Assembly (NCBI GenBank): GCA_963969345.1
Contig: OZ017767.1
Coordinates: 5,484,739-5,548,738 of the forward strand
Source of the DNA: Turbatrix aceti
Taxonomy: Eukaryota; Nematoda; Chromadorea; Rhabditida; Panagrolaimidae
Direction of reading: 5' to 3'
DNA: 64,000 nucleotides
Below the pieces are notes generated by a model. It did no database searches and was not told the origin of the DNA. It was given only the letters and a program-made list of their open reading frames with translations. Shown here in pieces: positions 1 to 11,535 of this stretch; position 1 is the stretch's first letter, and every line of letters starts with the position of its first letter. A program made the position numbers and the translations under genes.

Positions 1-1962
1 TGGCCAACGTGACTCGCTCCGTGAAGCAGGGCGGGAGGTACACGATCATCACTCTGGGCCAAAAGCACATTCTCAACGTGCTCCTGGACTACTTTGAGAC
101 AAAGTTGGTTGGAGCAAAGATTTTTGGGGTTAAGTGTTTTTTTTTTCCAGCAAGGGAGGTGCCATCCGCGTTTTTCTGCACCCCGTCGAAGAGCTGCGTG
201 CCGACAAGGTCAGATTCACGCTTCCAGTGATCATCGTCGAGGTCGTCGTGCTGACGATCGACGTCCCGCTCAAGATCCACGTCGTAGAGAACGGACTCAT
301 CCAGCAAATGACCCGCGAGACCTTCCTCATCACCGTTGAGAACTTCCGCATGCTCTGCAACTTCCAGAACATGTGCAAGTTGTGAGTTTTGCTTTTAAAT
401 ATTTTTCGCATGTACTGATTTGTGTGATTTTGCAGTCCCCTGCAGCACTCTGCCTCTGTAACCCTGCTGGGCGCCGTCTACTCCTCGCTGGCGTACAGCT
501 GCATCGTTGTCGACAAACCGGGTATTTCGGAAATCGTGCAGTACGGCGTCATGCTGATGCCCTTCGATCCGTAAGTCTTTATTTTTTGAGTTTTATTTAT
601 TTGAGACGTGGAAAAAAGAAAAATTCTTCAGGGAACTGAGCGACATGTCCGACGAAGACCTCGAACTGACCCGCAAGGAATCCAACATGGATCGCATCGT
701 TCTGGTTCGCTGCCTCACAATCGACATCCGCAAGCGCCTCAACGACGACGAGCTCAAAGACGAACTCTTCCGTCTGTCGCGGTTTTTCACGCCCCACACG
801 TTCCAGGAGCCCGTAAACATTCTCCAGGGCTACACGGAATCTTCGGATGTCACGCAGCTCAAGGAAGGCGACGGCAGCTACGTTGGCAAGTGGCATGTCA
901 GCGAGTACGTCATGGAAAACATGACTCTGCGTCGGCTTATTTTTGACTCTGCTCCTACCGTCGTTCAGTCTGAAGTCCAAGTCGAGGGTGAGTGTTTTGA
1001 GAAGAACTGGGCGTTCACGGAATTTTTTGGGGTTTTCAGTGCTGCAAAAAGCAGATGGAAAGACAGTGGTCAAGATTCCGAGAACCGAAGACCTCCGCAA
1101 CGCGTACCAGCAAGTAATGGTCTCGGCGCTCAAATTGATCGCCAAAAAGAGTGTCCTCATCCACGAAACCCCCTTCAAGGTCGCTATCCTAGGAGTGGGG
1201 GGTGGCACGCTTGTTTCCTTCCTCTACGAAGCATTCAAGAACTCACACGTCACGTGCGTTGAAATCGAGCCGGAGCTGTACAAAATCGGTCGCAAGTTCT
1301 TCGGACTGCCCAAGGAGGACGGCAAGCGACTCCGCTGCGTCACCGGCGATGCCATGGATTGGCTCAAGGCTCCGAGACCCACCGACACGGCCAAGCTCGG
1401 TGATTACTGTGAGTTTTTTTATTTTGTTCCATCGAGGTTATTTTTTTCTTTTTTTTCAGACGTGGATGCCCTCTTCGTCGATCTCGGCGGCGCTGCTCCC
1501 GAAGAGGTAGACAATGACTACCTCTTCTGCCCTCCAGAACCCTTTGTTCAACCAGAAACTGTCGATTACTACAAAGCAAGACTCAATTTCCCCGGTGAGC
1601 TTAAAAATGATTTTTTGGATTTTTTAAAACTTTTTTTTGCGTTTTTAGGCATCGTGATTGCCAACGTCGTGTGCCACAACTTTGACCGAGTGACACGCAT
1701 TGCAAATCTCTTCTACAAGCAATTCCAGCACGTTTACTACTCGAATCCCGCCGAGAGCGCGAACTATATCGTCGTCGGCTCCGACGTCCCCCTCAAGAAG
1801 GCTCCCCAAATCCAGTTCGGCCCCGACGCCGACAACATGCGGTCCGTGTTCAACAACTTTGCGAGCTTCAAGCCCGTCGAAGTCATCAAGGCCGCTCCCA
1901 CCCCTTCGGCCAACGCAACGGCTGGAGGCAAAAATAAGAAAAACAAGAATAAGAAGAAGTAG
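1..1962 (+). CDS. METTL13: METTL13-like dual methyltransferase (eEF1A methylation), 3' part
   Basis: Partial: the 5' end lies outside the window. My exons are 1-103, 151-381, 436-570, 632-987, 1040-1408, 1460-1594 and 1649-1962 (TAG), with phases that join without a stop. The first exon is the tail of the N-terminal methyltransferase (GGRYTIITLGQKHIL). The middle matches the METTL13 linker (MTLRRLIFDSAPTVVQSEV, close to the human YFRRLIF..NVVQSEA block). The C-terminal half is a spermidine-synthase-like Rossmann methyltransferase with the SAM loop GVGGGTL, an acidic VEIEPEL strand end and VDALFVDLGG. The family methylates the N-terminus and Lys55 of eEF1A in the cytosol. The last residues form a Lys/Asn-rich tail. 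A candidate AATAAA lies at 2185-2190. The frame fixes the first donor at 104 (GTTGGT) rather than the GT at 108. The family assignment is firm; splice sites were read by eye. Confidence 0.85.
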
Positions 1963-2566
1963 TCCTGCTCCTGCGTCGCAAGTTCGCAAGTTGTCCGTCT
2001 GGCACACTCACGGTGGCTGGCTAGTTGTTGTTTGTTTGTTGTTTTTTTTGTTTATTCTAATGAGTAGGTAGGTATGCACCTAGAAATATTCAAGGAGGCT
2101 TTTTCTCCTTTTTTTTTATTGTTGACCGTCCCTAGCCAATCAGCACCGCTTGGACGAGTGCTCAGGGTTCAGCAGACTCGGACAAATAAATTACTCAGTT
2201 TGACTGCGAGGATCGTTTTCATTCGGGAGCGGGAAGGGGGGACACTCTTTTTTGTTGATGAACGAACTTGAAAAACGTAATTTATAAAAATTGAGTTCAT
2301 AAACACGAACTATAAATTTTGAATTTATTTGCGAATGAATACGAACGTTCGCCCATCCCAGGTTGGGGATCAGGTAAGAAACACCTGAACCCGGAAGGTG
2401 CTTCAAAATATTTACTTCTGAGAAAGGGCGGTGGTCTCGAATGTGCCTCTAATCCCACGTGAGTCATGCGTGCAAATAAAAACCACTTCAACTTCGCGCG
2501 TCGACGCCGCATAAAATGCCAGGCATTTCTGTAAAAAAAGTTGAATTTCACCTGCGATCCTGCGCG
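1963..2566. other. Spacer: METTL13 3' UTR and upstream region of the transthyretin-like gene
   Basis: No coding segment is supported. The stretch holds the METTL13 poly(A) signal AATAAA at 2185-2190 and, at about 2261-2353, an AT-rich segment with GAAC/GTTC words that resembles the palindromic repeat found in two introns further along. No other signal was recognised. Confidence 0.6.
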
Positions 2567-3062
2567 ATGCTCGCCTACCGTTTCTGCGTCCTTGCGTTTC
2601 TGCTTGCTCTGTTAGAGCCCGCGAAGGCCTTCTTCGCGCAGTCAGTCTCTGCCCGCGGGCGTCTGTTTTGCGGCGACCAACCCGCTCAGGGCACTACCAT
2701 CAAGCTATGGAATGTGAATCACCTGACTGATCTAGGTAGGCTCTGTCGTCTTGTCGGACTTTGCAGCACTACTGTGCTTCGACAAACTTTCAGGCTTCGA
2801 CAACATGCTCGGCCAGACGATCACGGATTCCAATGGCTACTTCGAAGTCGTCGGCGGAGCCAGCAAGCTCTTTGGCATGAATGTCCACTTGAAAGTGTAT
2901 ACAAACTGCGAGCGAGCCATACTTCCCTGCAAGCGGGATATAAACTTTGGCATCCCCGATTCCTACGTTTTCCGCTCATCGGTGCCGACGAAAATTTTTG
3001 AGGTCGGAACCATCAACCTTCAGATGACGTTTGACGGTGAGAATCACAAATGTCTGAAATAA
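2567..3062 (+). CDS. Transthyretin-like (TTR family) secreted protein
   Basis: Two exons, 2567-2735 and 2794-3062, give about 145 residues. The ATG at 2567 is preferred over the in-frame ATG at 2516 because it opens directly into a hydrophobic signal peptide (MLAYRFCVLAFLLALL, cleavage near AKA-F). The mature part shows the nematode TTL pattern: ARGRLFCGDQPAQG, TIKLWNVN, a TITDSNGYFEV strand, LKVYTNCE..LPCKR, INFGIPDSYVF, and the C-terminal GTINLQMTF followed by a final conserved Cys. This family is greatly expanded in nematodes; members are secreted, and C. elegans TTR-52 bridges phosphatidylserine on dying cells to phagocyte receptors. The role of this member cannot be read from sequence. 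Its presence is one of the stronger clues to a nematode source. The gene converges on the Rab gene downstream, with only about 50 bp between stops. Confidence 0.88.
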
Positions 3063-3111
3063 CTTCTCATTCGCCTCCAAAGCACATGTTTATGCGTTTA
3101 TGAGACTTTTT

Positions 3112-3812
3112 TTAAATAATAAGGCACGTACACGTTTTTGAGACCTTTTCATCGGATTCCGAAAGGTTGAATATCGGCTTGGAAGCCGGCAGGACGAGGT
3201 GGTCGTTGACGAAGGACTTGATCTCGTCCACCGACGCCGATTCGACGTCCGTGGTCCGGCGATGCGTGTGCATGACGAGCGTGTCGAAAGCGGATTGCAC
3301 GTTGATTCCGTTCTTGGCGGACGTCTCGATGAACAGGAACCCCCGTTTCCGGGCGAATTCGAGTCCTTCGGAGATGGAAACCTGGCGCTTGTCTGTCAGG
3401 TCGCGTTTGTTGCCAACAAGCATGGCAACGTGGTGGGGTGCGATGGTGTCTTTGCCCTGAAAATCAACGTTTAATCGAGTTTATCTGACCTCCAACTCAC
3501 GTCATTGTACCATCGATCGACGTGATCAAACGACTCTCGATCCGTTATGTCGTAGACCAGGATAATGCCCCTCGCGTACCGGTAAAAAGGCTTGACGACG
3601 CTCTGGAAGCGCTCCAGGCCAGCTGTATCCCAGAGCTGAGCGACGACCGGGTGTTCATCGATGACGTATCGTTTTGTGTATACATCGGTGCCGACGGTGC
3701 TGTTGACGTTGTTGAGGTTGCCGTGGAAAAAAGAGGTGATAAGCGAGGACTTACCGACACCGGAATCGCCTATGATGATGGCTTTTACGATTTCGCAGCA
3801 CTCGGAGGACAT
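3112..3812 (-). CDS. Divergent Rab-family small GTPase with Leu at the catalytic Gln position
   Basis: Exons (complement) 3501-3812 and 3112-3456, with a 44 bp intron, give 218 residues. All five G motifs are visible: G1 [10 protein letters not shown]2 Thr in STVGTDV, G3 WDTAGLE, G4 NKRD and G5 ETSAK. The C-terminus CTCLII carries a CXC pair that could be geranylgeranylated, as expected of a vesicle-traffic GTPase. The ATG at 3812 gives [18 protein letters not shown]; the open frame continues upstream to 3872 but has no better start. The switch II motif is DTAGLE instead of DTAGQE (codon CTG), so the Gln that positions the hydrolytic water is absent. In Ras and Rabs, Leu at this position usually traps the GTP form. 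The switch I and interswitch residues do not match a named Rab subfamily that I recognise, so no symbol is given. Confidence 0.85.
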
Positions 3813-6290
3813 TTTTGGGCTGTTGGGTTTGCGTGGCTGCGTTGACGGCCGCAAGGTCGTCTGTGCGGGCAAAAGCCTGCGCTTGCTCCTTCGATAACGG
3901 TTGCAACCGGGCAGGCAGGTGATAAGCAGGTCACCTTCTGATACGTGGCGTCCAAAAAAGTGACAAACTGATTCGGAGGTACTCAGAAAATGTATCGAGC
4001 ATCGATTTGCTGCTGCAGGGCCTTTTTTGCTTGTTTACATTTTTCACGTTTTTCATTTCCAATTTCGACGCAGCCGGTTTTTGTTACGTTACGCACAGTG
4101 TCGGAATGAATAAGCAGGACCTTTTGCGGATTAGAGGTTGCACATGTCGCATTCATTCAGGAACAGATCGGGGTCGTATTTTTTTTGCGTTCAAGGAGAA
4201 AACAAAACTTGTATACATGTGTGTTTTGGCTGCAGCGACAAAAAACATCAACTTAAGGAAGAATTCGGAGGTTGCCTCACTCGCATTCCAGTGCATTCAG
4301 GACTTGATGAACCCGTCACTCGACTTTTGACTTCGAACCTCGACGGCATGAATGGCAGACACCTCGGCGTCTCGCGTGCGCCCTGCCTGAAGTGTCCTCC
4401 TCTCTCCGTGAGCAACTGCAGTTTGATTGGATTATGGCCGTCGCTTAGCTGCTCGGCAGCGCGGAAAGACGCGCTCAACTTTTTTTCCGGCCAGCAAAAT
4501 CGAGAGTCCCGTCTGGTCTGACAGCAGGAAATACTCGTATCGTATAAAATAATGAAAACTCTGCCCGTTCGCGACGTCAGAGCTTCAGCTTCCTTCATTA
4601 GCCTCCCGTCTTTCCCTGAATCGTCCGACGGGACTGCGCAGTGCCGCGGAAAGCCGTTAATTTGCCGTGAGACCCCGCCGTGATGACTGGCTGCTAAGGG
4701 CGGCTGCCCTTGTGCCCTTGTTAGCAGCCGAATTTGGTGGGGGCTCTAATCAATTACCCGGCTGCACCCTCCCTCCCTCCCGACCATTTGCGGCCTTCCC
4801 AAGTGACTGGTTCAACTCTTTTATGGCTCTGCGTGTTTATAGCCCCATCCCAGGGAATGTGGGGTGCTTGCTTGCTTATTTAGGCTGTCCTTTGGCCACT
4901 TTTCGGAACACTGGGACTAGGGCGGGTAGGAAGTATGTATAAAAGTAGCCGCTGTGGGAATGGCAACCTTTTCGGAGGGATAAGCCAGACTGTCTCGGCT
5001 GTCGAGTGTCTTTTCTACGTGCCCTTTTGCGTCTCTTCAGTCGGAAATTCTTACTATTTCCGTCGGGCGAAAAGGTGTGGTGTGCCAGGTGCTATTTTGG
5101 AATACTCGGGCACGTCAACTTTGTTTGTTGTTGGATATATTTTTTCTTCACGTCTTTTTTGATGACTAGCATGTTAATGAATGCAAAAACGATGTAGCTG
5201 GTAGGGACACGACGTTAATGAAGCCATCAACCTGTTTGTTGTTGTCGTTGTTGTTGGCATAGCTGCTGTAACCGCCCACAGACCTGTGCTGGCAGAGCTG
5301 GACTTGGATAAAACTTTGCCCTTGTCAACAGGCCTCAGCTGCGGCTAAAATAGCCAAAGCGTGCAGGGCCCCCTTGTTTTCCGACTAAAAGAACAATCGT
5401 CATAGCGTCCCTTCCGGGCAGCGCAGTTACAGCAGCACATGCGAGTTGACGTTGCCCCCCGACGGCAGCGTCGTTGGAAGCGTGCCTGTCCTCTCCTTAG
5501 GGCAGGGGCCCCGGTGAATACCGTGATTGGCCAAATTAAGTTGCACGATTCTGCTTCCTGGCGCGTGATGACTTCCCCTCTGCCTCTGCGGCCGTGGTCG
5601 CTCTCGAACGCGTCGAAATTCCTATTTGATAGGGAGGCGGTTATTTATGACCCTCGTGAACTGCTATTCTCCAGTTTTTTTGATAGCACGCAAATCGCTC
5701 ACTCGGAGGAGTTCCTCGTTCGACTCGGATCTGTTCTGCTCCGGCTGGCGAACAATTTGCGTCGTGTCGTTGTTATGACAGACGAGCGCCCGGCTGTCAC
5801 GGTGCAATTTGTCGATGCTTGTCTTTGAACTGCCGCCGGCTCGTTCCACCTGCTCACTTGCACTTGAACATATTCCTAGTTTTTCTTTCTCGGTTCCGGC
5901 GTTTTCCGAAAAGGTCGTGTCTTATCACTCTGCTCTCTGATGCCATTTCATAGCCCTGCCATGTTTATTTTATGGCAACCCGGGGATAAGGGAGTGCTTT
6001 CTGATGCGCTGGCATCGTTTTGTTCCTTGATAGAGGTCCAGCGGGGTCGTTTGCGCCCATTGGCACTTGTTCTGTCTAAAGTTAGCTCCTTGGAGCTCGC
6101 GTTTGCTGCATCGCATCTTCCGCGATTTTGTTGATGTCTGGATGTCACTCGGCCGGGTGACCACCCCGAGTGACAGCTTGTCGACCGGCTTAACTTGTAT
6201 TTTTTTTCTAGGAGACGCAAGTTATTCTTCGTCTCCGAATTCCAGCCCAACCCAACCGACAGATGGCCTAGAGCCGAGCAAAACGAGCCG
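3813..6290. other. 2.5 kb spacer without a supported gene
   Basis: Several open frames of 60-130 codons occur on both strands (for example 5439-5828), but none has a recognisable domain, a splice-linked continuation or convincing composition. A GTTGTTGTCG microsatellite lies near 5236-5258. Just before the next gene, a polypyrimidine tract ends in TTTTTCTAG at about 6211; this could be a trans-splice or 5' UTR acceptor. The rest probably holds the upstream regions of the diverging Rab and CX-module genes. Confidence 0.5.
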
Positions 6291-7490
6291 ATGCCGTCTC
6301 GGATGCCCCTGCCCGTCGTCCCCGTCCTCGGCACGCTCCTGACGATGCTGGTCGTGCGGGTGATGGCCGTGAGACCTGGCATAGGCTTCTACCCCATCCA
6401 GGGCAACATGTACCGCGCCAAGCAGTCTACCGACATTCGACCCGAAGTTCCGCAGTCTTTCTGGTCTTTTTTGGATTCATGCGACGCTGCTACGACCGTT
6501 TCTGAGGCCACAAACATTACTTATTGGCTGGTGCCCGATCACAAGTTGTACGTCTTTGCAGAGGAAGAAAATGACATCTGTATCCACATGCTAGACCCCG
6601 GAAGCAACGGCAAACGAGACAGAGTGAGTTCAATACTTTGCCAAAAAAAAAAAGTTAACACAAGAAAAAAAACTGGGTTCTCGTAACTCTGATTTCCTGT
6701 CTGTTGTGTTTTTTTTTTGCTCCGCAAATCCCAGCGGTGCCGCAATCGTTTGTTGTTTGTTTTCCCCTCTTGTTGACCAAAAACGTGGAAAACAACCACT
6801 GATGGATTAGTTTTTTTTTTAAACACTTCACAGTTAATGGAAATGACGATTTATTAGAATTTCTCTTCGGCATTAGCGGGAAAAAACCTCTTCCGAGACC
6901 CCTGCGCGTCTCCGCAGGCAGTCGAGAGCGGCTATCCCTTTTTTTCAAACGCGTTGAACGTGCCGACACGCAGCTTCCCTCAGGGCGCTTCATTGTTGCC
7001 GAATAAACCACTACTGCTCTGTAAAAAATGCATAAACATAAAGCCAGTTGCAGAGAACACAAAAATAGAAACTGGCATACTAAATAGTAAATGAAAAATC
7101 GCAAGTCACTAATTTTTTTCAGAAATTGCTCATGTACTTCCTCTGCGACTCGTTCTGCTGCGCCGACGAGTGCTGCGAGCGGGATTGGCCTCTGACCATT
7201 ATGTAAGTTCTTTTCCGGCACACCTGTACACCTGTACATTGCGGAGTGCTTTCAGAGGCCTCATCTGCATCACCCTCTTCTTCGCGACCCCCCTGCTGTG
7301 CCTCGTGTCCTGCTGCCTGTCGAGATTCGCCTTCGTCGCCCTCAGAAGAAGGCTGCGACGCACGCCTTCGCGGTCAAACAACAACTGCGTCTCCCTGCAA
7401 CTCGGGCAGAAAGGCCAGCAGTTTGCAAACAACAACACTGCCCTTCTCCAGGCCGAGGACGGCAACGGTACCAACAACAATCGGGCGTAG
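6291..7490 (+). CDS. CX-module-like single-pass membrane protein
   Basis: Exons 6291-6623, 7123-7202 and 7256-7490 give about 215 residues. The start follows a possible splice acceptor at 6211 and opens into a signal-peptide-like stretch (VVPVLGTLLTMLVVRVMAV). The ectodomain has ITYWLVPD, then a Cys near ENDICIHML, DPGSNGKRDR, and a cysteine cluster CDSFCCADECC. That spacing (YW, C, a D-G turn, then C..CC..CC) resembles the nematode CX module, whose function is unknown. It is followed by one transmembrane segment (IGLICITLFFATPLLCLV) and a basic, then Asn/Gln-rich, cytoplasmic tail. The joins at 6623/7123 and 7202/7256 keep the frame and bring the Cys cluster next to the membrane segment. A candidate poly(A) signal is at 7769-7774. 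The family call rests on memory of the pattern and is moderate. Confidence 0.6.
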
Positions 7491-8483
7491 AGGCTCGATG
7501 CGGGTTGACATAATACGTATACAGGTGGTTTTCTTCTGCATGCATTCGAATGAAATGGATAAACATGGCACTTTGCTTGCTCGGTGGTGTTTGGAGTCAA
7601 TTCGGGGGGGAAACATGTTGGATTGGTGTTTTGTTCAGGAAACGTTCTACGTAGGGAGGATTGACGATGGCTGACAGATACATATTTGAGTTAACGGGGT
7701 CGTCGAAGGTGACAAAAGTGACGAACGAAGATCGTTTCAAAGACTTGTAACAGTGAAGAAGGATTCCTAATAAAAACCAAAGAACGATAAATGCAAAAAA
7801 TAGGCTATTTCACGTCAGTGGTTTGTCCTTCATAAATTTTTTATGATTTTTTTATCTTGTGTTTATGCATATTTTTTTTTTCGTTAATTTCGTCGATGAT
7901 TAAAAAAAAAGTATTTAGCCACACTTGCTACCATCGAGTACTATTTCTTTGTAATGTACTTTTTCTTGTGATTGCTTCTCATAAAGTTTTTGCATAAAAT
8001 TTTATTTCTGCAAAAAAAAATCTAATAAAATATGTTTATTGGTTTTTGAGAAGAAGAAGCACTCTAAAATGGCAAACTTCCGTGGCAAACTTTTCGTCGT
8101 CGTTGTTGTACATTTCATCGATTCATTTTACGCAGCTAGAATGCTCAGAATCACCCTTTGCAAATTTCTTTAAACTTTCCACGCATCTGACAAACCTGTT
8201 TTCTGTTTTTGTTAAAAATTTCAGTTTTTTTCTAACAAAACAAGTTTTAAAAATTAAATTTAAAATTAGCAGTACATAATGAGGACGAGTAAGCGCGCAT
8301 AGTGTTCTCCGTTTTACATAATCAGCAAAAAATTCGTCTCTCTGGTACACGCGTTATCAGAGCACACGGATGCCTTTGGCTGTCGATGGTTTATGCTATA
8401 TCTCCGCCTTTTTGCATGAACTGACGACTGCGTAACGACGGCCTTGAACGATCACTTTTGGTGGTAACAGGCCAGCGCACGTA
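7491..8483. other. AT-rich spacer between CX-like gene and ADCK1
   Basis: This holds the 3' UTR of the CX-module-like gene (AATAAA at 7769-7774), followed by roughly 600 bp of very AT-rich sequence with many poly-T and poly-A runs (7800-8330). Short open frames exist but none is convincing. A possible acceptor, TGGTAACAG, lies just upstream of the ADCK1 ATG at about 8470. Confidence 0.5.
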
Positions 8484-10664
8484 ATGTCTCCGCGATCAGC
8501 GGCTCTTCGTCTCGTTCGAGGGCTCTCCTTCGGTCTCGCCGGTGGCGTGGGTGTTGGATCTCTCTTTTTTATCCACAAAAACGACTACGACGTTAGCCAT
8601 ATTGGTTTGGTTCGATTTGCACGAGCAGGTATCACGGTGGGTGCGCGAGAGAGATTTTCACGTTTTTATTGGGTTTATTTTTTTTTCAGGCCGGGAGGAT
8701 TATCGCGGATTACAAATGGAATCTTCTGGGTCTACATCCGTCGGATCCGACGTACAATGCGGCGATGAAGCAAGCCCATCAGAGGGGCGCTGATCGATTG
8801 TTGGCTCTTGCGAAGGCGAATGGTGGGGTGTTCATCAAGGTGAGTCTTGGCAATTGTTAGCAATCTTCGAATTTTTTTAACTGTGTTTTTTTCAGGTCGG
8901 ACAGCACATTGCAGCCCTGCAGTACCTCCTGCCCGATGAGTACACGTCAACACTCGCAGTGCTCCACTCACGAGCACCAGAATCCGATTTTGAGGATATC
9001 AAACGAGTTTTTCGGCTTAGCGTGGGCAAAGAGGTTTGTTTTTATTCACTGGGACGATTATTATCAGCTGAATAGCACAAATCATATAAATTTCTCCGAT
9101 AGACAGTTTTTTGCTCATTTTTATACCCGATGCATTAAAAAAGAGGCCAAACAGGTATCAAATTAGGCCTAAAGCAATAATTCATGAAAAAACCATCCTT
9201 TATGGTCTCATTTTTCATTTTCAGTTGACAGAAGTTTTTTCATACTTCAACGAGCATCCCTGCGGCGTAGCGTCTCTCGCCCAGGTGCACGAGGCAGTCC
9301 TGGCGTGCAACGGCAAAAAAGTCGCCGTCAAGATCCAACACCCGCGCGTCAAGTCTCGCAGCGTCGTCGACGTCGCAGCGATGGATCTTTTTGTCCGATT
9401 CGCATCCAACGTGTTTCCCGACTTCAAACTCATGTGGCTCGTCGACGAGGTCAAACGCAACCTCCCACGTGAACTCGACTTCCTCCACGAAGCCCACAAC
9501 GCCGAACGCGTACGACGCATGTTTTCCCATCTTTCGTACCTCCGGGTCCCCGACGTGCACTATGATTTCTGCAGCGACCGCGTGCTGACGATGAGCTTCG
9601 AGGAGGGTGGCCAGGTGAACGATATCGAGTATTACCGGCGAGAAGGCATCGATCCCAGTGATATCTGCCATAAAATCGGCAGACTCTACAGCGAGATGAT
9701 CTTCGTCAACGGATACGTCCACTGCGACCCGCACCCGGGAAACGTGCTCGTTCGCAAGCCTCCGGGATCCAGTTCGGCTGAGATTGTTCTGCTCGATCAC
9801 GGATTGTATTCGACCCTGGCTGATGACTTCAGAATCGACTACTGCAACCTATGGAACGCTCTGTTGAAGCCTGATAAAGAGGAGATCAAGGTGAGTTGGG
9901 CGGGAGATAACCACCGGGAAATTTTATATCGTAAACTGCGGTTCTATACGTTTTCACGTTTTCGATAACATTTTTCCTATAATTTTTAGGCCAAAGTTTA
10001 TTTTCCATTTTTTGTGAAATAACATCGATTTCGGCACAATTAAACTAATTTTACCCAAATTTTTGTTCGTTCGAAAAATTTATAATTGTTTGCGAACGAA
10101 CACGAACATTCGTGTTTGTTCGCGAACAAATTCAAATTTTTGTGTTCGTTTATGAAAACAATTTTTCTAATAAAATTAACAAAAAAAAATTTTCAGCGCG
10201 TATGCACAAAGATGAACGTCGGCGAGCTCTACAACCTCTTCGCATGCATAGTCACATCCCGATCCTGGAAATCCGTGGTCGAAGGCGTCGACCGAACCTC
10301 CGCAACCGCACAGGAACGCGTCGAGATCCAGGAATTCGCAGCAAGTCTCATTCCGCAGATCAGCCAGGTGCTGGACCGGATGCCGCGCTCGATGCTGCTC
10401 ATCCTCAAGACCAACGACCTGCTCCGGGCCATCGAACGCAGCCTGGGTGTCGCCAAACGCAAGGGAGCGTTCCTCGAGATGGCGCGATGCTGTGCGTGGG
10501 CGTGCTACGAGCACAACGTGAGAACAGTCGCCTCCTGGCGCGAACACACCTCTCTGGCACTCGGACTCGCGTTCGCGCTCATCAAAATCACCCTGGCTTC
10601 TTGGATCTTCACCATTCGATCGCTTTTTGATAAAGAAAAGCCTTCGTATGAACAGATTTTATGA
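8484..10664 (+). CDS. ADCK1: ADCK1-like mitochondrial UbiB-family atypical kinase
   Basis: Exons 8484-8636, 8690-8839, 8896-9033, 9225-9890 and 10197-10664 give 524 residues, the usual ADCK1 length. Homology fixes the first donor at 8637 (GTGGGT), which yields RFARAGITAGRIIADYKW; the GT at 8629 would put the next exon out of frame. UbiB hallmarks are present: the KxGQ motif (FIKVGQ, about residue 100) with the following YLLPDEYTSTLAVLHSRAP, the Ala-rich nucleotide loop (CGVASLAQVH, about 160), the lysine in VAVKIQHP, the catalytic-loop analogue GYVHCDPHPGNVLVRK (about 313) and the metal-binding LLDHGL. The N-terminus contains a hydrophobic glycine-rich segment, consistent with mitochondrial targeting. 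ADCK1 proteins act at the mitochondrial inner membrane in cristae and lipid homeostasis. The fourth intron carries a copy of the GTTCG palindromic repeat. Confidence 0.92.
10053..10160. repeat. GTTCG-rich palindromic repeat, copy in ADCK1 intron 4
   Basis: The core is an almost perfect inverted repeat: GCGAACGAACACGAAC followed closely by GTGTTTGTTCGCGAAC, then an AAATTCAAATTTTTG spacer and another GTGTTCG. The same words recur at 27229-27479 in an LPGAT1 intron and more weakly at 2261-2353 and 36555-36610. It looks like a short non-autonomous element or MITE remnant. Confidence 0.6.
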
Positions 10665-10810
10665 AGGATCTGTCACGTGCAGGTTTTTTGATTTGACTGC
10701 CGTTACGCGTTTTAACGTTTTAAAAATAGGGTAAAAATTACAGTAAAAATGTTTGATTTTTTTCGAAGGGGTCAGATGCAAAAAAATCGCTGTGAAACCA
10801 GCCATGCTCT

Positions 10811-11535
10811 TCAGACGGCAGGCAGCCTGGGTAGCCCAAATTCGTCGACCGCGAGTGACTCGGCCTGGGGCCTCTCCCGAGCTCCCGGCTGGGCGGTGGG
10901 GACGCCGGGAACGTTGAGCGCCTCGTCGAGGAAGGAAGTATCCGTGTCGAGTTCGAGCTCGTCGCCAAGAGCCGCGAGTTCCGCCTCGAGATCGGCTTCG
11001 TCGACGTCGGGAGTGTCGTACTGCCGAGACAAAGCGTCCTGGATGTCGTTGTTGAGGTCCAGCATGTCTTCCATGTCGTCCTGCAGCTGGTCGATCTTGT
11101 TGATGTCCATTTTCTTGTACTCCCGCTGCATCGTCCGGAGTCCGTCCTTCATCGCAGCTACCGTAACCTGGTTGTCCTTCATTCCCTGGATGGCAAAGTT
11201 GCTCTGTTCCATGTTAAAAGTCTGCTGATCCAGCTGATCTTTCTGGCCTTCGTACATGCGTTTTTGTTTCAAAATCCTAAAAAAAGTTGTGGGTAACAAA
11301 TAAAATCGTATTTTACGCAAAATCAATTAACTCACCTCAAAGCCTTCTGCTTGATAAGATTCTTGGACGGCCCATCACGCATCCGCTTCATCTGGTCCTT
11401 GAGTTGGACGAGTTCCGCATCGAGTTTCTGGACCTTCTTTGCAACGGAGTCAGATCGGCCCTCGATGGTGCTGATGGCCTCGGAGAGATTCGGCGGAGGT
11501 GCCTTGGGCTGGTTGGAGCCAAACAGACGTCGCAT
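10811..11535 (-). CDS. CHMP5: CHMP5/Vps60-like ESCRT-III associated protein
   Basis: Exons (complement) 11336-11535 and 10811-11276 give 221 residues, the normal CHMP5 size. The N-terminus [20 protein letters not shown], the coiled helix block [20 protein letters not shown], the exon junction [17 protein letters not shown] and the acidic C-terminal segment ([15 protein letters not shown]) ending in [10 protein letters not shown] all match CHMP5 closely. The C-terminal part is the region that binds LIP5/VTA1 in other animals. The protein regulates the VPS4 ATPase during multivesicular body sorting and membrane scission. The ATG at 11535 is the only sensible start. The gene lies head to head with PP4R3, about 835 bp apart. 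Confidence 0.95.

Noticed and set aside
2516..2566. Upstream ATG of the transthyretin-like gene
   Set aside because: It would put 17 charged residues in front of an otherwise perfect signal peptide.
5439..5828. Open frame of 129 codons between Rab and the CX-like gene
   Set aside because: No recognisable motif, no acceptor or donor context and no matching neighbouring exon; treated as chance.
8484..8793. ADCK1 donor at 8629 (GTATCA)
   Set aside because: It joins to the next exon in the wrong frame and hits a stop; the GTGGGT donor at 8637 restores the family sequence.
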